Counted from the stretch's first letter, positions 34,146 through 43,285 are shown. The stretch: DNA of 64,000 nt from JABWAJ01 sp038323375 (GCA_038323375.1 JBBQGV010000003.1:1-64000), one strand, 5' to 3'. Notes: generated by a model not told the origin, from the letters alone. A program made the numbers and translations.

Positions 34146-34691
34146 ATGACAGCTTGCAGATTTTTCCTGCCGATGGTGCTGTTCTTGTCGTTTTGTGCGG
34201 CTTCTACCGGCGCACAGGAGATGACATTTCTTCGTTTTACCCTCTTGCTGGGTGAAACGGGATTAGACTATCTACAACCATCAGATGCCGGGTATCGTGA
34301 GATCAAAACCGCCAAAAACAAATTCCAGCATTGTGATTTCGCCATGTATTCGCGGCAGGAAAAATTAGAAATCCGCTTTTTGATTGAACCGGTTCGGGAT
34401 ACGAATGAAGTCTTGAATCCGCAACTGCGGTGTATGGGCTTAGTCACGCACTTAGCCTCCAATGATGAAGATGCCGCCATCGCCGTACACAACATTCCCG
34501 GGGCGACTTATAACGCCGATTGGGCCAAAGCTTTTTTCTTTCAGCCCAAACCCGTTTTTGGTGGCGAATGGCAGCATTGCAAAATGTTGGCTTTGTATAA
34601 AGAAGGCCGCAGCCTTGCTTTTATTTTTTATTTTTTCAACGAAGCAGATGAGGCGCTGGATCACCGGGAATTGTTGTTGCTGTACCGCTGA
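34146..34691 (+). CDS. hypothetical secreted protein
   Basis: A 181-aa protein from the ATG at 34146 with a signal peptide (MTACRFFLPMVLFLSFCAAS). The mature part is beta-rich (MTFLRFTLLLGETGLDYLQ, QHCKMLALYKEGRSLAFIFY) with no motif I recognise. It lies 44 bp after the anti-sigma-like gene and may share its transcript. A cluster of short palindromic repeats starts at its stop codon. Confidence 0.62.
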   Translation: MTACRFFLPMVLFLSFCAASTGAQEMTFLRFTLLLGETGLDYLQPSDAGYREIKTAKNKFQHCDFAMYSRQEKLEIRFLIEPVRDTNEVLNPQLRCMGLVTHLASNDEDAAIAVHNIPGATYNADWAKAFFFQPKPVFGGEWQHCKMLALYKEGRSLAFIFYFFNEADEALDHRELLLLYR

Positions 34692-34829
34692 ACGCTGGTT
34701 CATCGGAGGTGCGATGTACCGCTGAACTCCGTTCGGCGTGATTGAACTCCGCCGAACTGGAGTTCGGAGGTACAGCAAAATAAAGGTTCCTGAATGATTG
34801 AACTCCGCCGAACTGGAGTTCGGAGGTAC
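34683..34829. repeat. cluster of 'CCGCTGAACTCCG' palindromic repeats before sdaA
   Basis: Two identical 34-bp units (34740-34773 and 34796-34829) carry stems GAACTCC/GGAGTTC around GCCGAACT and end in GGAGGTAC. A degenerate unit (34683-34738) precedes them, and another related hairpin follows sdaA. These fill most of the 208-bp gap 34692-34899, whose remainder holds no gene. Confidence 0.6.
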
Positions 34830-34899
34830 GATTGGAAACTTAGGTCTGATATAGTGCCTGAATGGTGTAAATTTGCTACGCTCTAACCAAACGTAGTTC

Positions 34900-36324
34900 A
34901 TGGAACCAATCAGTGCATTCGATATGCTCAAAATCGGCGTGGGGCCTTCCAGCTCGCACACCTTAGGCCCCTGGCGGGCGGCCGAACGCTTCGTTAACGA
35001 AATAAAAGCAGCCGGTTTCCTGGATCAAACGGTTTCGCTTGCGGTGCATCTGTATGGCTCGCTGGCTCTGACCGGCAAAGGGCACGGTACTGACATTGCC
35101 GTTCAGCTTGGCCTGTGCGGACAAGATCCGGAGTTTATCCCGATCGAAGACGTCGGCGCCATTCCGGATCGAATCCGAAAGGAGCAAAGCCTGCTTTTTG
35201 CGGGTGTTCGCTCGATTTCGTTCAATCCGGCGCAGGACATCCTGTTTCACAACTCCGAAAGTTTGCCATTTCATGCCAATGGCTTGATTTTTCAGGCGTA
35301 CGATGGCAAAAACCAGCTTATACACGAAGCCGTTTTTTATTCCGTTGGCGGCGGATTTGTCGTCAAGGAAGGGGAGGAGCTTGGCCAAAATTCGGTACGT
35401 CTGCCCCATCCCATTGTGACCGGTGACGAACTGATGCAGTACTGCCTGCACGAAAATACTTCGATCTGGGAACTGGTGCTGGAAAATGAAAAAGCCTGGC
35501 GTTCTCCTGCGGAAGTCAAATCCGGATTGTTGCGCATCTGGTCGGTCATGAAAGAATGCATTTACCGCGGCTGTCACCAAAATGGCATCCTGCCTGGCGG
35601 GTTGAATGTAGTGCGCCGTGCGCCTTCCATGCACAAAAAACTGATTGGCCAACGCGCATACCGCAATGCCGATGAGTGGATCGCCGCGATCCGGAGCGCG
35701 CCTTACGGCTTTTCAGAAGTTTCCCGGTGGATCAGTTGTTTTGCCATCGCGGTAAATGAGGAAAACGCCAATTTCGGTCGCATCGTTACGGCACCTACGA
35801 ACGGTTCTGCCGGCGTGATCCCGGCTGTGCTGGCCTATTACATTTGTTTTGCAAAACCCGAAGCGACCGATGACGACATCGTTAAATTCCTGCTGGCTGC
35901 CGCTGAAATCGGGAGCATTTTCAAAAAAGGGGCCACCATTTCTGCGGCGATGGGCGGTTGTCAAGCCGAAATCGGCGTTTCTTCGGCGATGGCCGCAGCG
36001 GCGCTGTGCGAAGGGCTGGGCGGTAGCGTCGGGCAGTCGCTGATGGCGGCAGAAATTGCGATGGAGCACCACCTTGGCCTCACCTGCGACCCCATCGGCG
36101 GCCTCGTACAAATCCCCTGCATCGAACGCAACTCGATGGGCGCGATCAAGGCCATCACCGCCGCCAATTTGGCCGTCGAAAGCGACCCCTCCAATGCTAA
36201 AGTTTCGTTAGACAGCGTCATCAAAACGATGTGGGAAACCTCTAAAGATATGAATACCAAATACAAAGAAACTTCGCTGGGGGGGCTGGCGGTGCATATT
36301 TCGATTGTGGTGCCGGAGTGTTGA
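34900..36324 (+). CDS. sdaA: L-serine ammonia-lyase, iron-sulfur-dependent
   Basis: A 474-aa single-chain enzyme that deaminates L-serine to pyruvate. The N-terminal beta domain starts ISAFDMLKIGVGPSSSHTLG with the SSSHT signature. The C-terminal alpha domain holds the Fe-S cysteines in GGCQAEIGVSS, LTCDPIGGLVQIPCIERN and the following helix. The stretch IVTAPTNGSAGVIPAVL is also typical. Flanking repeats of the GAACTCC type lie before the start and after the stop. No transporter or regulator gene is adjacent. Confidence 0.95.
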   Translation: MEPISAFDMLKIGVGPSSSHTLGPWRAAERFVNEIKAAGFLDQTVSLAVHLYGSLALTGKGHGTDIAVQLGLCGQDPEFIPIEDVGAIPDRIRKEQSLLFAGVRSISFNPAQDILFHNSESLPFHANGLIFQAYDGKNQLIHEAVFYSVGGGFVVKEGEELGQNSVRLPHPIVTGDELMQYCLHENTSIWELVLENEKAWRSPAEVKSGLLRIWSVMKECIYRGCHQNGILPGGLNVVRRAPSMHKKLIGQRAYRNADEWIAAIRSAPYGFSEVSRWISCFAIAVNEENANFGRIVTAPTNGSAGVIPAVLAYYICFAKPEATDDDIVKFLLAAAEIGSIFKKGATISAAMGGCQAEIGVSSAMAAAALCEGLGGSVGQSLMAAEIAMEHHLGLTCDPIGGLVQIPCIERNSMGAIKAITAANLAVESDPSNAKVSLDSVIKTMWETSKDMNTKYKETSLGGLAVHISIVVPEC

Positions 36325-36327
36325 GCC

Positions 36328-36352
36328 GTACCGCTGAACTCCGATTCAGCGG
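36328..36352. repeat. palindromic repeat unit after sdaA
   Basis: CCGCTGA/TCAGCGG around ACTCCGAT forms a hairpin 6 bp after the sdaA stop and shares the GTACCGCTGAACTCCG start with the units upstream of sdaA. Confidence 0.55.
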
Positions 36353-36438
36353 AGATGAGATACATCATCATTCATCTATGGGGTAGAAGATATTACAAGT
36401 CTCTTGGCTAAATGGGTTGAACAAACTTATTGATGCTT

Positions 36439-36851
36439 TCAGTCATGGCGCTCCTGTGGAATACCCAATTGTTGCATCAAGGTCTGAACAGGCACCTTGC
36501 GGATATGAGCTAATTCTATTAAGCATTTCAACCGCTGCACATTGACTTTTTCTAAGCGGCTGGTCATCTTGATTAGACTTGCAAGTTCTTCTTTGCTAAT
36601 GATTTCTGCCTGTCTTTTTTGAATGAGCGTTTTGTATTCTGCCCAAAAATCAGTGGAAAATCCGGTATTGTTTATTTTTTGAAGCAACTCCCTTTCCTTG
36701 CTTTTCTCCGGCGTTCTGCTATCGGGAAGCGGCGCTTCCGACCAGGTTTCCAATACCCGTTCTACGAATTGATTGAGTTCGACGCCAGCACGATTCGCCT
36801 TTTCGCGCAGACGTTTTCCAAAGAAGCATTTGTATGAATGGTGATTGACAT
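36439..36851 (-). pseudogene. RHH-type antitoxin-like gene, frameshifted
   Basis: The C-terminal frame reads RLREKANRAGVELNQFVERV to a TGA at 36439 (about 125 codons), with ELLQKINNTGFSTDFWAEYK and NVQRLKCLIELAHIRKV as in a small cyanobacterial/Bacteroidota family. The N-terminus lies in another frame: ATG at 36851 gives MSITIHTNASLE, then a run of four A (minus strand, about 36818-36821). Five A would give one frame of about 137 codons. The N-terminus looks like a ribbon-helix-helix. No toxin or nuclease gene is adjacent. The frame runs on upstream without a natural start, which supports the frameshift reading. Confidence 0.6.
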
Positions 36852-36945
36852 TGCAGTGGCTAATGTATTGTTTTTTAACACAATAAGCAATAGAAAAAGT
36901 CGTTCGGATTTCAATTATTCTATTAACCTGATAAAAAACCATCTA

Positions 36946-37743
36946 ATGAAAAAATCAATTCGCATTTCAAACCTCTTTTTCCTACTTCTTCTTTTCCTTT
37001 TCAGCTCAATCAACGCTGTTTTTGGACAAATAAATACCGGCTCAGGAATAGCAATTCAGGAGGTACAATCCATGCCCAATCCTCCTTTGTTGGATAGCCT
37101 CCTTGCTCAACACTTAACTGCAACAGGTGGGATCGCATGGGATTCTATCCAAACTGCCAAATTTGAAACACAAGTCACCCCCCGTAACAATCCGAATTTT
37201 AGTAGCTCGATTACCTACCACATTGACCATTTGAAAGCACATCGAATGGACATTAAAAATTCTTTTTCAGAAGCTACGATTTGTGTTCAAGGCAATGGAG
37301 GCTGGAGTGTAGGAAAATTTATGGGAGAAACTAAAAAGGAGTCAATTGATAACACGGAAGCGCAAGAACTCAAATACCAAATGGACATTACAGGGTCTCT
37401 GCATCGCCCAAAAGATAAAGGCTATGAAATCGGGTATATTGGTATTGACACAGCACAAGGCCTTCCCGCCTATAAAATTCAGGTTTCCTTTGCGCCCGGG
37501 ATTACTTATTGCTGTTTTTTGAATTGCAAAACTTTGCTTGAAGTCAAGCGCATTGTAGATGCTCCTATTCGCGGGCAAAATACCCGTATCGAATTTTATT
37601 ATTCTGATTTTAAAAAGGTCAACCAATTGCTCGTACCCCACCGAACTGAAATGCACAATAGGAAGGGGGTGATGATTTTTGAGCATCGGGAAATTCTTTT
37701 TAATTTGCCATTGGATGCCAGGCTTTGGTTGAAGCCTGAATAA
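36946..37743 (+). CDS. secreted LolA-like protein
   Basis: The frame is open from 36838, but the ATG at 36946 gives a clear signal peptide (MKKSIRISNLFFLLLLFLFS), 265 aa. The mature domain has the strand pattern of outer-membrane lipoprotein carrier/sorting-like proteins (IAWDSIQTAKFETQVTPRNN, RMDIKNSFSEATICVQGN, GWSVGKFMGETKKE, TRIEFYYSDFKKVNQLLVP), but no LolA-defining residues could be checked. Codon use is more AT-rich than its neighbours. The exact role is unknown. It is divergent from the frameshifted RHH gene. Confidence 0.6.
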   Translation: MKKSIRISNLFFLLLLFLFSSINAVFGQINTGSGIAIQEVQSMPNPPLLDSLLAQHLTATGGIAWDSIQTAKFETQVTPRNNPNFSSSITYHIDHLKAHRMDIKNSFSEATICVQGNGGWSVGKFMGETKKESIDNTEAQELKYQMDITGSLHRPKDKGYEIGYIGIDTAQGLPAYKIQVSFAPGITYCCFLNCKTLLEVKRIVDAPIRGQNTRIEFYYSDFKKVNQLLVPHRTEMHNRKGVMIFEHREILFNLPLDARLWLKPE

Positions 37744-37766
37744 AAACTTGTTCGGACTTGAAATAT

Positions 37767-37932
37767 AGCCGTCGGGGTTGTGTAAAGAGGCAAAAGGCAA
37801 GGAGCAATAGGCAATTTTGTTTCGCAACACTTCATGTTTACGGAAACAAACAGAACGATTTCGCAAAATCATCCAATTTCGCGAAATTATTGCCTCTTGC
37901 CTTTTGCACCTTGTTACACAACCCCGACGGCT
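37767..37932. mobile_element. 166-bp element with 19-bp terminal inverted repeats (GGGGTTGTGTAA family)
   Basis: AGCCGTCGGGGTTGTGTAA at the left end is matched exactly by its complement at the right. Imperfect pairing continues inward (AGGCAAAAGGCAAG on both arms). It contains no CDS and fills the gap between the LolA-like and oligopeptidase genes. A shorter relative is at 60536-60642. Confidence 0.62.
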
Positions 37933-37951
37933 GCTTACTAAATCCATTTGC

Positions 37952-40150
37952 TCAATTCTTCGCCTCCACCTCAGCCAATCCCGCCAAATCCAGCAAAAAA
38001 GCATACTCCATCGCCACTTCTTTATACTTCTCAAACCTGCCGGAAGCGCCGCCGTGGCCGGTATCCATATTGGTATACAGCAACAGCGGGTTTTTGTCCG
38101 TCTTTTTGGTGCGCAAACGGGCTACCCATTTGGCCGGTTCCCAATATTGCACCTGCGAGTCGTGGAGGCCGGTGGTGACTAACATCGCCGGGTAGGCTTT
38201 GGCTTCCACGTTGTCGTAAGGCGAATAGGACTTCATGTAGTCGTAGTAGGCTTTGTCATTCGGATTGCCCCATTCGTCGTATTCGCCGGTGGTGAGCGGA
38301 ATGCTTTCGTCAAGCATGGTGGTAATCACATCCACAAACGGAACAGCTGCAATTACGCCTTTAAAAAGTTCGGGCCGCATATTGATCACGGCACCCATGA
38401 GCAGACCGCCGGCGCTGCCGCCCATAGCGAAAAGTTTATCCGGATTAGTGTATTTGTTTTTAACTAAATAGTCCGCGCAGTCAATATAATCGGTGAAGGT
38501 GTTCTTTTTCTTCAGCAATTTTCCGTCTTCGTACCAGGCGCGGCCCAGTTCTTCACCGCCGCGAATGTGCGCAATGGCGTAAGCAAAACCACGGTTGAGC
38601 AGGCTAAGGCGTGCGGAATTGAAGGTCGGATCCATGCTCGCGCCGTAAGAGCCGTAAGCGTAGAGCAGCAACGGTTGTTTGCCGTCTTTCTTAAAGCCTT
38701 TTTTATATACGATAGAAACCGGAACCTGAACCCCGTCGCGGGCTTTGATATAAATGCGCTCCGATGCGTAGTCGTTGCGATCGAAGCCGCCCAGCACTTC
38801 CTGCTGTTTGAGTTGAGTCAGCTTTTTGGTATTCATGTTGTAATCATACGTCGTGGAGGGCGTCGTCAGCGACATATAGCCCACGCGCAGGACATCGGTA
38901 TCGAAATCCGGGTTCACATCCACGTAAGCCATGTAGGCGTCTTCTCCAAACTGAATATAGTGTTCCTGGCTGCCGTTCCAAGGCCGCACCCGCAACTGCG
39001 TAATGCCTTTGATGCGCTCGGAAAGCACCAAGTGGTCTTTAAACATTTCCATACCTTCCAACAGGACATCGTCGCGGTGGGCGATCACTTCGGTCCAGTT
39101 TTCTTTGGTCGTCGCCGTTTCAGGGGTTGACATCAGGCGGAAATTTTTCGCATCAAGGTTGGTGCGAAAGTAAAATTTGTCGCCAAAATGATCCATGAAA
39201 TACTCGAGTCCGCGCGTACGGGGCTGAATGATGTGGAAGGATGCGTCGGGTTTGTTGGCGTCCAGCACCCGGTATTCGGTCGTCAGCGTCTGGAAAGAAG
39301 CGATGACGATATATTTTTTCGACTTCGTTTTGTAAACTGCGGATGCAAAGGTTTCGTCCGATTCGTGGAAGACCTCCACGTCTTTGGAAGCCGGGGTGCC
39401 AAGTTTATGTTTGAAAATTTTGTAGGGCCGCAACGAGGCGTCCTTGACCGAATAAAAAATGGTTTGGTTGTCGTTGGCCCATACGGCATTGCCAGAAGTA
39501 TTGGGGATTTTATCCTTCACCATTTTCCCTGTTCCCAAATCTTTGAAGAGGAGGGTATAGATGCGACGGCTGAGGGTGTCTTCGCCATAAGCCAGAATTT
39601 TGTTGTTGCTGCTGACCGCGCGACCGCCCACAGCGTAATATTTGTAGGGTTTGGCCAATTCGTTGACATCCAGCATGACTTCTTCTTTTGCATCGAGGCT
39701 GCCTTTTTTGCGCGAATGAATGGCGTATTCTTTGCCCGTTTCGTAGCGGGTCAAGTAGAAGTAGCCGTTGTCTTTGTACGGTACGGATTCGTCGTCCTGC
39801 TTGATCCGTCCTTTGATTTCTTCAAACAGTTTGCCCTGAAAAGCTTTGGTGTGCGCCGTTACCTGTTCGCGATAAGTATTCTCACTGTTCAGGTAAGCGA
39901 TAACTTCCGGGTTTTCCCGTTCATTTAACCAATAAAATTCATCTGTCCGGGTATCCCCGTGAATGCTCAACTCCTTGGGCACCGCTTTGACCGTGGGCAC
40001 AGGGAGGTTCATTTTTTCGTACATCATACTGGTAGCAGGTTGTGTTGAAGCAGCTTGTTGTTCCTGGTTGCTGCAAGCCGCAAAGAACGCCAAAACCGGG
40101 CACAACAACAAAGCTTTGATGTTGCGATTGAAAGGGTGCAAATTTTGCAT
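37952..40150 (-). CDS. ptrB: S9 family oligopeptidase (oligopeptidase B-like), lipoprotein
   Basis: A 732-aa protein from the ATG at 40150. The lipobox (FFAAC, Cys about residue 26) predicts a periplasmic or outer-membrane anchor, unlike the usual cytosolic oligopeptidase B. An N-terminal seven-blade propeller is followed by an alpha/beta-hydrolase domain with nucleophile S579 in GGSAGG, Asp in TGLHDSQV, and His in TGHGGASGR. The family cuts short peptides, often after basic residues. The GGSAGG motif and PYDNVEAKAYPAMLVTTG segment are typical. Confidence 0.9.
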   Translation of the reverse strand: MQNLHPFNRNIKALLLCPVLAFFAACSNQEQQAASTQPATSMMYEKMNLPVPTVKAVPKELSIHGDTRTDEFYWLNERENPEVIAYLNSENTYREQVTAHTKAFQGKLFEEIKGRIKQDDESVPYKDNGYFYLTRYETGKEYAIHSRKKGSLDAKEEVMLDVNELAKPYKYYAVGGRAVSSNNKILAYGEDTLSRRIYTLLFKDLGTGKMVKDKIPNTSGNAVWANDNQTIFYSVKDASLRPYKIFKHKLGTPASKDVEVFHESDETFASAVYKTKSKKYIVIASFQTLTTEYRVLDANKPDASFHIIQPRTRGLEYFMDHFGDKFYFRTNLDAKNFRLMSTPETATTKENWTEVIAHRDDVLLEGMEMFKDHLVLSERIKGITQLRVRPWNGSQEHYIQFGEDAYMAYVDVNPDFDTDVLRVGYMSLTTPSTTYDYNMNTKKLTQLKQQEVLGGFDRNDYASERIYIKARDGVQVPVSIVYKKGFKKDGKQPLLLYAYGSYGASMDPTFNSARLSLLNRGFAYAIAHIRGGEELGRAWYEDGKLLKKKNTFTDYIDCADYLVKNKYTNPDKLFAMGGSAGGLLMGAVINMRPELFKGVIAAVPFVDVITTMLDESIPLTTGEYDEWGNPNDKAYYDYMKSYSPYDNVEAKAYPAMLVTTGLHDSQVQYWEPAKWVARLRTKKTDKNPLLLYTNMDTGHGGASGRFEKYKEVAMEYAFLLDLAGLAEVEAKN

Positions 40151-40192
40151 AACGAACAAAAATTTTGTTGTAAGGGCATGGTGGGGTTTTTA

Positions 40193-40276
40193 TCAATTTG
40201 CCGCTCGTAGCCAATTGATGAATTCCCCAACATGCTCTAAGGTGATTTGAATGCCGCCGATTGTAAAAATCGGCAT
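40193..40276 (-). CDS. possible 27-aa small protein
   Basis: The frame MPIFTIGGIQITLEHVGEFI followed by NWLRAAN and a stop lies in the 228-bp gap upstream of the oligopeptidase gene. The composition looks peptide-like, but the ATG sits inside a CCGATT/AATCGG hairpin and there is no ribosome-binding evidence. It may be the end of a lost gene. Nothing else is supported in the gap besides the MATE promoter. Confidence 0.2.
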   Translation of the reverse strand: MPIFTIGGIQITLEHVGEFINWLRAAN

Positions 40277-40362
40277 CAAACATACACTTTGTTTACGAAG
40301 AATTAAGGATTCAAAGGGGTGATCTCGCGTCCCCCATACCCTTTAAAATTCAAATAAAAGTT

Positions 40363-40370
40363 TACCTTTG
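40363..40370 (+). promoter_or_regulatory. TAnnTTTG -7 element before MATE gene
   Basis: TACCTTTG ends 8 nt before the ATG at 40379, so the leader would be very short. The -33 position reads near TTTA rather than TTTG. Confidence 0.45.
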
Positions 40371-40378
40371 GCCGCATC

Positions 40379-41716
40379 ATGCGGGTAGGAACCTCTTATC
40401 GCCAAATCTGGAGTATCTCAGCGCCAATTATGATTGGTAGCGCTGCACAAAACCTTGTCGCGCTCACCGATAGTGTATTTCTCTACCACCGAAGCGAAGA
40501 AGATTTCGCAGCCATTGGCTTCGTTGGCGTATTTTATTTAGTCATTGCTGCCATTGGCTTCGGGTTTTCCCGGGGCGGTCAGATCATGATTGCCCGGCGT
40601 GCCGGCGAGCGTAGACTCAGTGAGGTTGGGCGCTGCTTTTATTCCATGCTTTATTTCGAGCTGGCCCTGGCCTTAGTGATGTTCCTGTTTATGCGCTACG
40701 GTTGCTACTATTTCTTCTCGCTTATCGTTGACTCGCCCGTTATTTTTGAAAAGAGCTTAGAATACCTGCACCACCGATCCTGGGGCGTCTTTTTTTCCTA
40801 CGGCGGCGTGGCCATGATCGCCCTTTACACCGGGGTTGCCCGATCCTCCTTTATTATCATAGATACCCTCATCCTTGCCGCCCTGAACATCCTCCTGAAT
40901 TATGGATTTGTTTTTGGAAATATGGGATTTCCTGAAATGGGGATCGGCGGAGCCGCTTTGGCCAGTAGCATTTCTGAAGCGGTCGCTTTTGCCATTTTTG
41001 TGATTTACATTCTTTTTGACAAAAAAGCGCATGAGTACAGCCTTTTCAAACTGCCCAATATAGATATGGCGCTCATCCGCCAACAGTACAGCTTAGCATT
41101 TCCGATTGTGGTGCAGGCTTTTGTGGGGATAGGGAGTTGGTTTTTCTTTTTTGGGATTGTGGAAAATCTGGGATCGCGCGATTTAGCCATTACCAATCTG
41201 GTGCGCATGGTGTACCTCATTCTGTCTATTCCCTGTTGGGGGTTTGCATCCGGGGTGAACACGATGGTGAGTAACCTGATCGGCCAGCAAAAGCGGCAAG
41301 CTGTTGTGCCCATTATCCGGAAAACCGCGCTGTTGTGCTGGTTAGTGACCATGGCGCTGAGCTTACCGATTGTGATTTTTCCGCAGCAAATGCTTTACCC
41401 GCTGTTGGGGTCGCAGGACATGTCGCTGATCACGGACGCGCAGCCGATTTTTTATCTGTTGCTGGTTATTTTGACCACTTTTTCGTTCGGTGGGGTGTTG
41501 TTCAATGGCCTTGCAGGAACAGGCGCTACGTACTACGGCCTCAAAATACAAACCGTTTGCGCCATCGGCTACCTGGTTTATATTTACATTGAAGTCAATT
41601 ACACCTCCGGCGGGTTGTTCTGGGCTTGGGCTGCTGAGATATTTTATTGGTCAGTGATGATCGTTTTGACACTTAACTATTTGAATAAGAAGCACTGGCA
41701 TTTGTTGAAAGTGTGA
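40379..41716 (+). CDS. MATE family efflux transporter
   Basis: A 445-aa protein with twelve predicted TM segments in two bundles. The first bundle begins YRQIWSISAPIMIGSAAQNL and LTDSVFLYHRSEEDFAAIGF; the second has QYSLAFPIVVQAFVGIGSW. The family exports drugs or metabolites with Na+ or H+. The substrate is not readable. It converges on aroK with a 2-bp gap. Confidence 0.9.
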   Translation: MRVGTSYRQIWSISAPIMIGSAAQNLVALTDSVFLYHRSEEDFAAIGFVGVFYLVIAAIGFGFSRGGQIMIARRAGERRLSEVGRCFYSMLYFELALALVMFLFMRYGCYYFFSLIVDSPVIFEKSLEYLHHRSWGVFFSYGGVAMIALYTGVARSSFIIIDTLILAALNILLNYGFVFGNMGFPEMGIGGAALASSISEAVAFAIFVIYILFDKKAHEYSLFKLPNIDMALIRQQYSLAFPIVVQAFVGIGSWFFFFGIVENLGSRDLAITNLVRMVYLILSIPCWGFASGVNTMVSNLIGQQKRQAVVPIIRKTALLCWLVTMALSLPIVIFPQQMLYPLLGSQDMSLITDAQPIFYLLLVILTTFSFGGVLFNGLAGTGATYYGLKIQTVCAIGYLVYIYIEVNYTSGGLFWAWAAEIFYWSVMIVLTLNYLNKKHWHLLKV

Positions 41717-41718
41717 AG

Positions 41719-42234
41719 CTACCAAGTTATCTGCTCCTTCAACGCCAACAACATCTCCTCCAACGTGCCCGGCAAGGTTGAAACGACCTGTGATTGCAGG
41801 TAATAAGGTTCCCGGAGCGCTAATTTTTCCCCGATAAAGGCAGGCAGCGTATGCTCGTCAAGCCCTTTCAGGAGCGGGCGATGCGCCATTTCCGGGAGTA
41901 AGCGGCGGCAGAGTTCGTCCACCGGGGTTTGCAGGTAAATGGTGATGCCGTGCCGGTTCATCCATTCCATATTGTCGAAAAAACAAGGCGCACCGCCGCC
42001 GCAGGCAATAACGACCTGCCCGTAATCAATCATTTGGTGCAACGCTTCCCGTTCGATTTCCCGAAAGGCAGTTTCTCCGGATGTGTTGAAAATTGCCTGA
42101 ACAGACCGCCCTTCCTGGGTTTCAATCCAGTTGTCTAAGTCTACGAAAGGAAGACCCAGCGCCTCGCTCAGGCGGCGCCCGGTGTAGCTTTTGCCACTGC
42201 CCATGAAACCGGTTAGGAAAATGCGGAAGTTCAT
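41719..42234 (-). CDS. aroK: shikimate kinase
   Basis: The 171-aa P-loop kinase phosphorylates shikimate at the 3-hydroxyl in the aromatic amino-acid pathway. Walker A is GFMGSGKS (residues 9-16), the shikimate/Mg segment is FVDLDNWIE, and the CGGGAPCF and RPLLKG motifs follow in order. It stands alone and converges on the MATE gene. Confidence 0.95.
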   Translation of the reverse strand: MNFRIFLTGFMGSGKSYTGRRLSEALGLPFVDLDNWIETQEGRSVQAIFNTSGETAFREIEREALHQMIDYGQVVIACGGGAPCFFDNMEWMNRHGITIYLQTPVDELCRRLLPEMAHRPLLKGLDEHTLPAFIGEKLALREPYYLQSQVVSTLPGTLEEMLLALKEQITW

Positions 42235-42310
42235 TGGTGCAAGATACGGAATTTTGATTTTTTGGGTAAATGGGCTTTAAAATGCCTGTGACCATTTGCC
42301 GGGAAAGCCC

Positions 42311-42318
42311 TACCTTTG
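42311..42318 (+). promoter_or_regulatory. TAnnTTTG -7 element before DUF1573 gene
   Basis: TACCTTTG lies 29 nt before the ATG at 42348; the -33 spacing has no good TTTG. Confidence 0.42.
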
Positions 42319-42347
42319 TACCGATTTAATACTAAAACTGAAGAGAA

Positions 42348-42854
42348 ATGCACATTCGAATGCTCTTTGCGCTGATGGTCCTGAGCATCTTTTCCTGCAC
42401 CCCCGAAAGCGGCAACCCGGGTAAAAGCTTAGAAGAAATTCAATTAGAAGGTGCCTCCAATTCCGCTATTGTTCGCAACCCGGTCAGCGCCAACGCGCCT
42501 ACGGATACGGTCAACGTTGCCAAAATCACTTTTGAAGAAACCGAATTCGACTTCGGCGATGTGGATGAAGGTGCCATTGTGGAACATGTGTTCCGGTTTA
42601 AGAACACCGGCAAAGTTCCATTGTTGATCAGCGATGCGCGTTCCACTTGTGGTTGCACGGTGCCGGTTTGGCCCAAAGCGCCAATTGCACCGGGACAGGG
42701 CGGCGAGATCAATGTAAAGTTTGACACCAAAGGCAAAAGCAACCTGCAAAAGAAGCCGGTTACCATTATTGCCAATACCTATCCGTCGGCCACCATCGTG
42801 CAAGTAGTCGGCGTTGTGCGCGGGAAAGACTCGCTGAACAGCAAACCTCAATAA
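42348..42854 (+). CDS. DUF1573 domain lipoprotein
   Basis: A 168-aa lipoprotein (FSC lipobox, Cys about residue 17). The DUF1573 domain is in HVFRFKNTGKVPLLISDARS followed by TCGCTVP, an immunoglobulin-like fold with the family Cys pair. Members are common in Bacteroidota envelopes; the role is unknown. It is followed by yajC and ybbR-type genes on the same strand, so it may belong to a secretion-linked transcript. Confidence 0.85.
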   Translation: MHIRMLFALMVLSIFSCTPESGNPGKSLEEIQLEGASNSAIVRNPVSANAPTDTVNVAKITFEETEFDFGDVDEGAIVEHVFRFKNTGKVPLLISDARSTCGCTVPVWPKAPIAPGQGGEINVKFDTKGKSNLQKKPVTIIANTYPSATIVQVVGVVRGKDSLNSKPQ

Positions 42855-42911
42855 GCCCTTTAGAAAGCGGTACTTTGAACAAATTCAGCAATTTACATAA
42901 ACCAATTCTCA

Positions 42912-43238
42912 ATGAGTACAAGTCTTATTCTTCTTCAGATCGGCACTGGTATGCTCAATTATGTTTTCCTTGGCGCCATGCTGCTCATTTTCTGGTTGTT
43001 TTTCATTCGCCCACAAGCTAAAAAACAGCGTGAACAACGCACGTTTATGGAAGGGCTCAAAGTGGAAGATGAAGTCGTAACCAGCGGTGGTGTTTTGGGT
43101 AAAATTTACAAAATAGAAAGCGATATCATCACGCTGGAAGTTAGCAACAAAACCTACATCCGCGTTACGAAAAACGTGATTTCCAAGGAGATGACCGAAT
43201 GGTTGAAAACCTCTACGGAAAAACTGATTATCAAATAA
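42912..43238 (+). CDS. yajC: preprotein translocase subunit YajC
   Basis: A 108-aa single-TM protein: TM segment at about residues 12-34 (GTGMLNYVFLGAMLLIFWLF), then the conserved FIRPQAKKQREQRTFMEGLK and VTSGGVLGKIYKIE core. It accompanies SecDF/YidC in Sec export. The ybbR-like gene follows by 47 bp. The family usually has a slightly shorter tail. Confidence 0.93.
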   Translation: MSTSLILLQIGTGMLNYVFLGAMLLIFWLFFIRPQAKKQREQRTFMEGLKVEDEVVTSGGVLGKIYKIESDIITLEVSNKTYIRVTKNVISKEMTEWLKTSTEKLIIK

Positions 43239-43285
43239 AATGGATGAATCAAAGGGGGTGAAAAAACTGCCTGCCGGGCGAACTG

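Noticed and set aside
37745..37757. Second copy of the 16872-17030 element
   Set aside because: ACTTGTTCGGA resembles one end of the element, but the match is short and no second end was found nearby.
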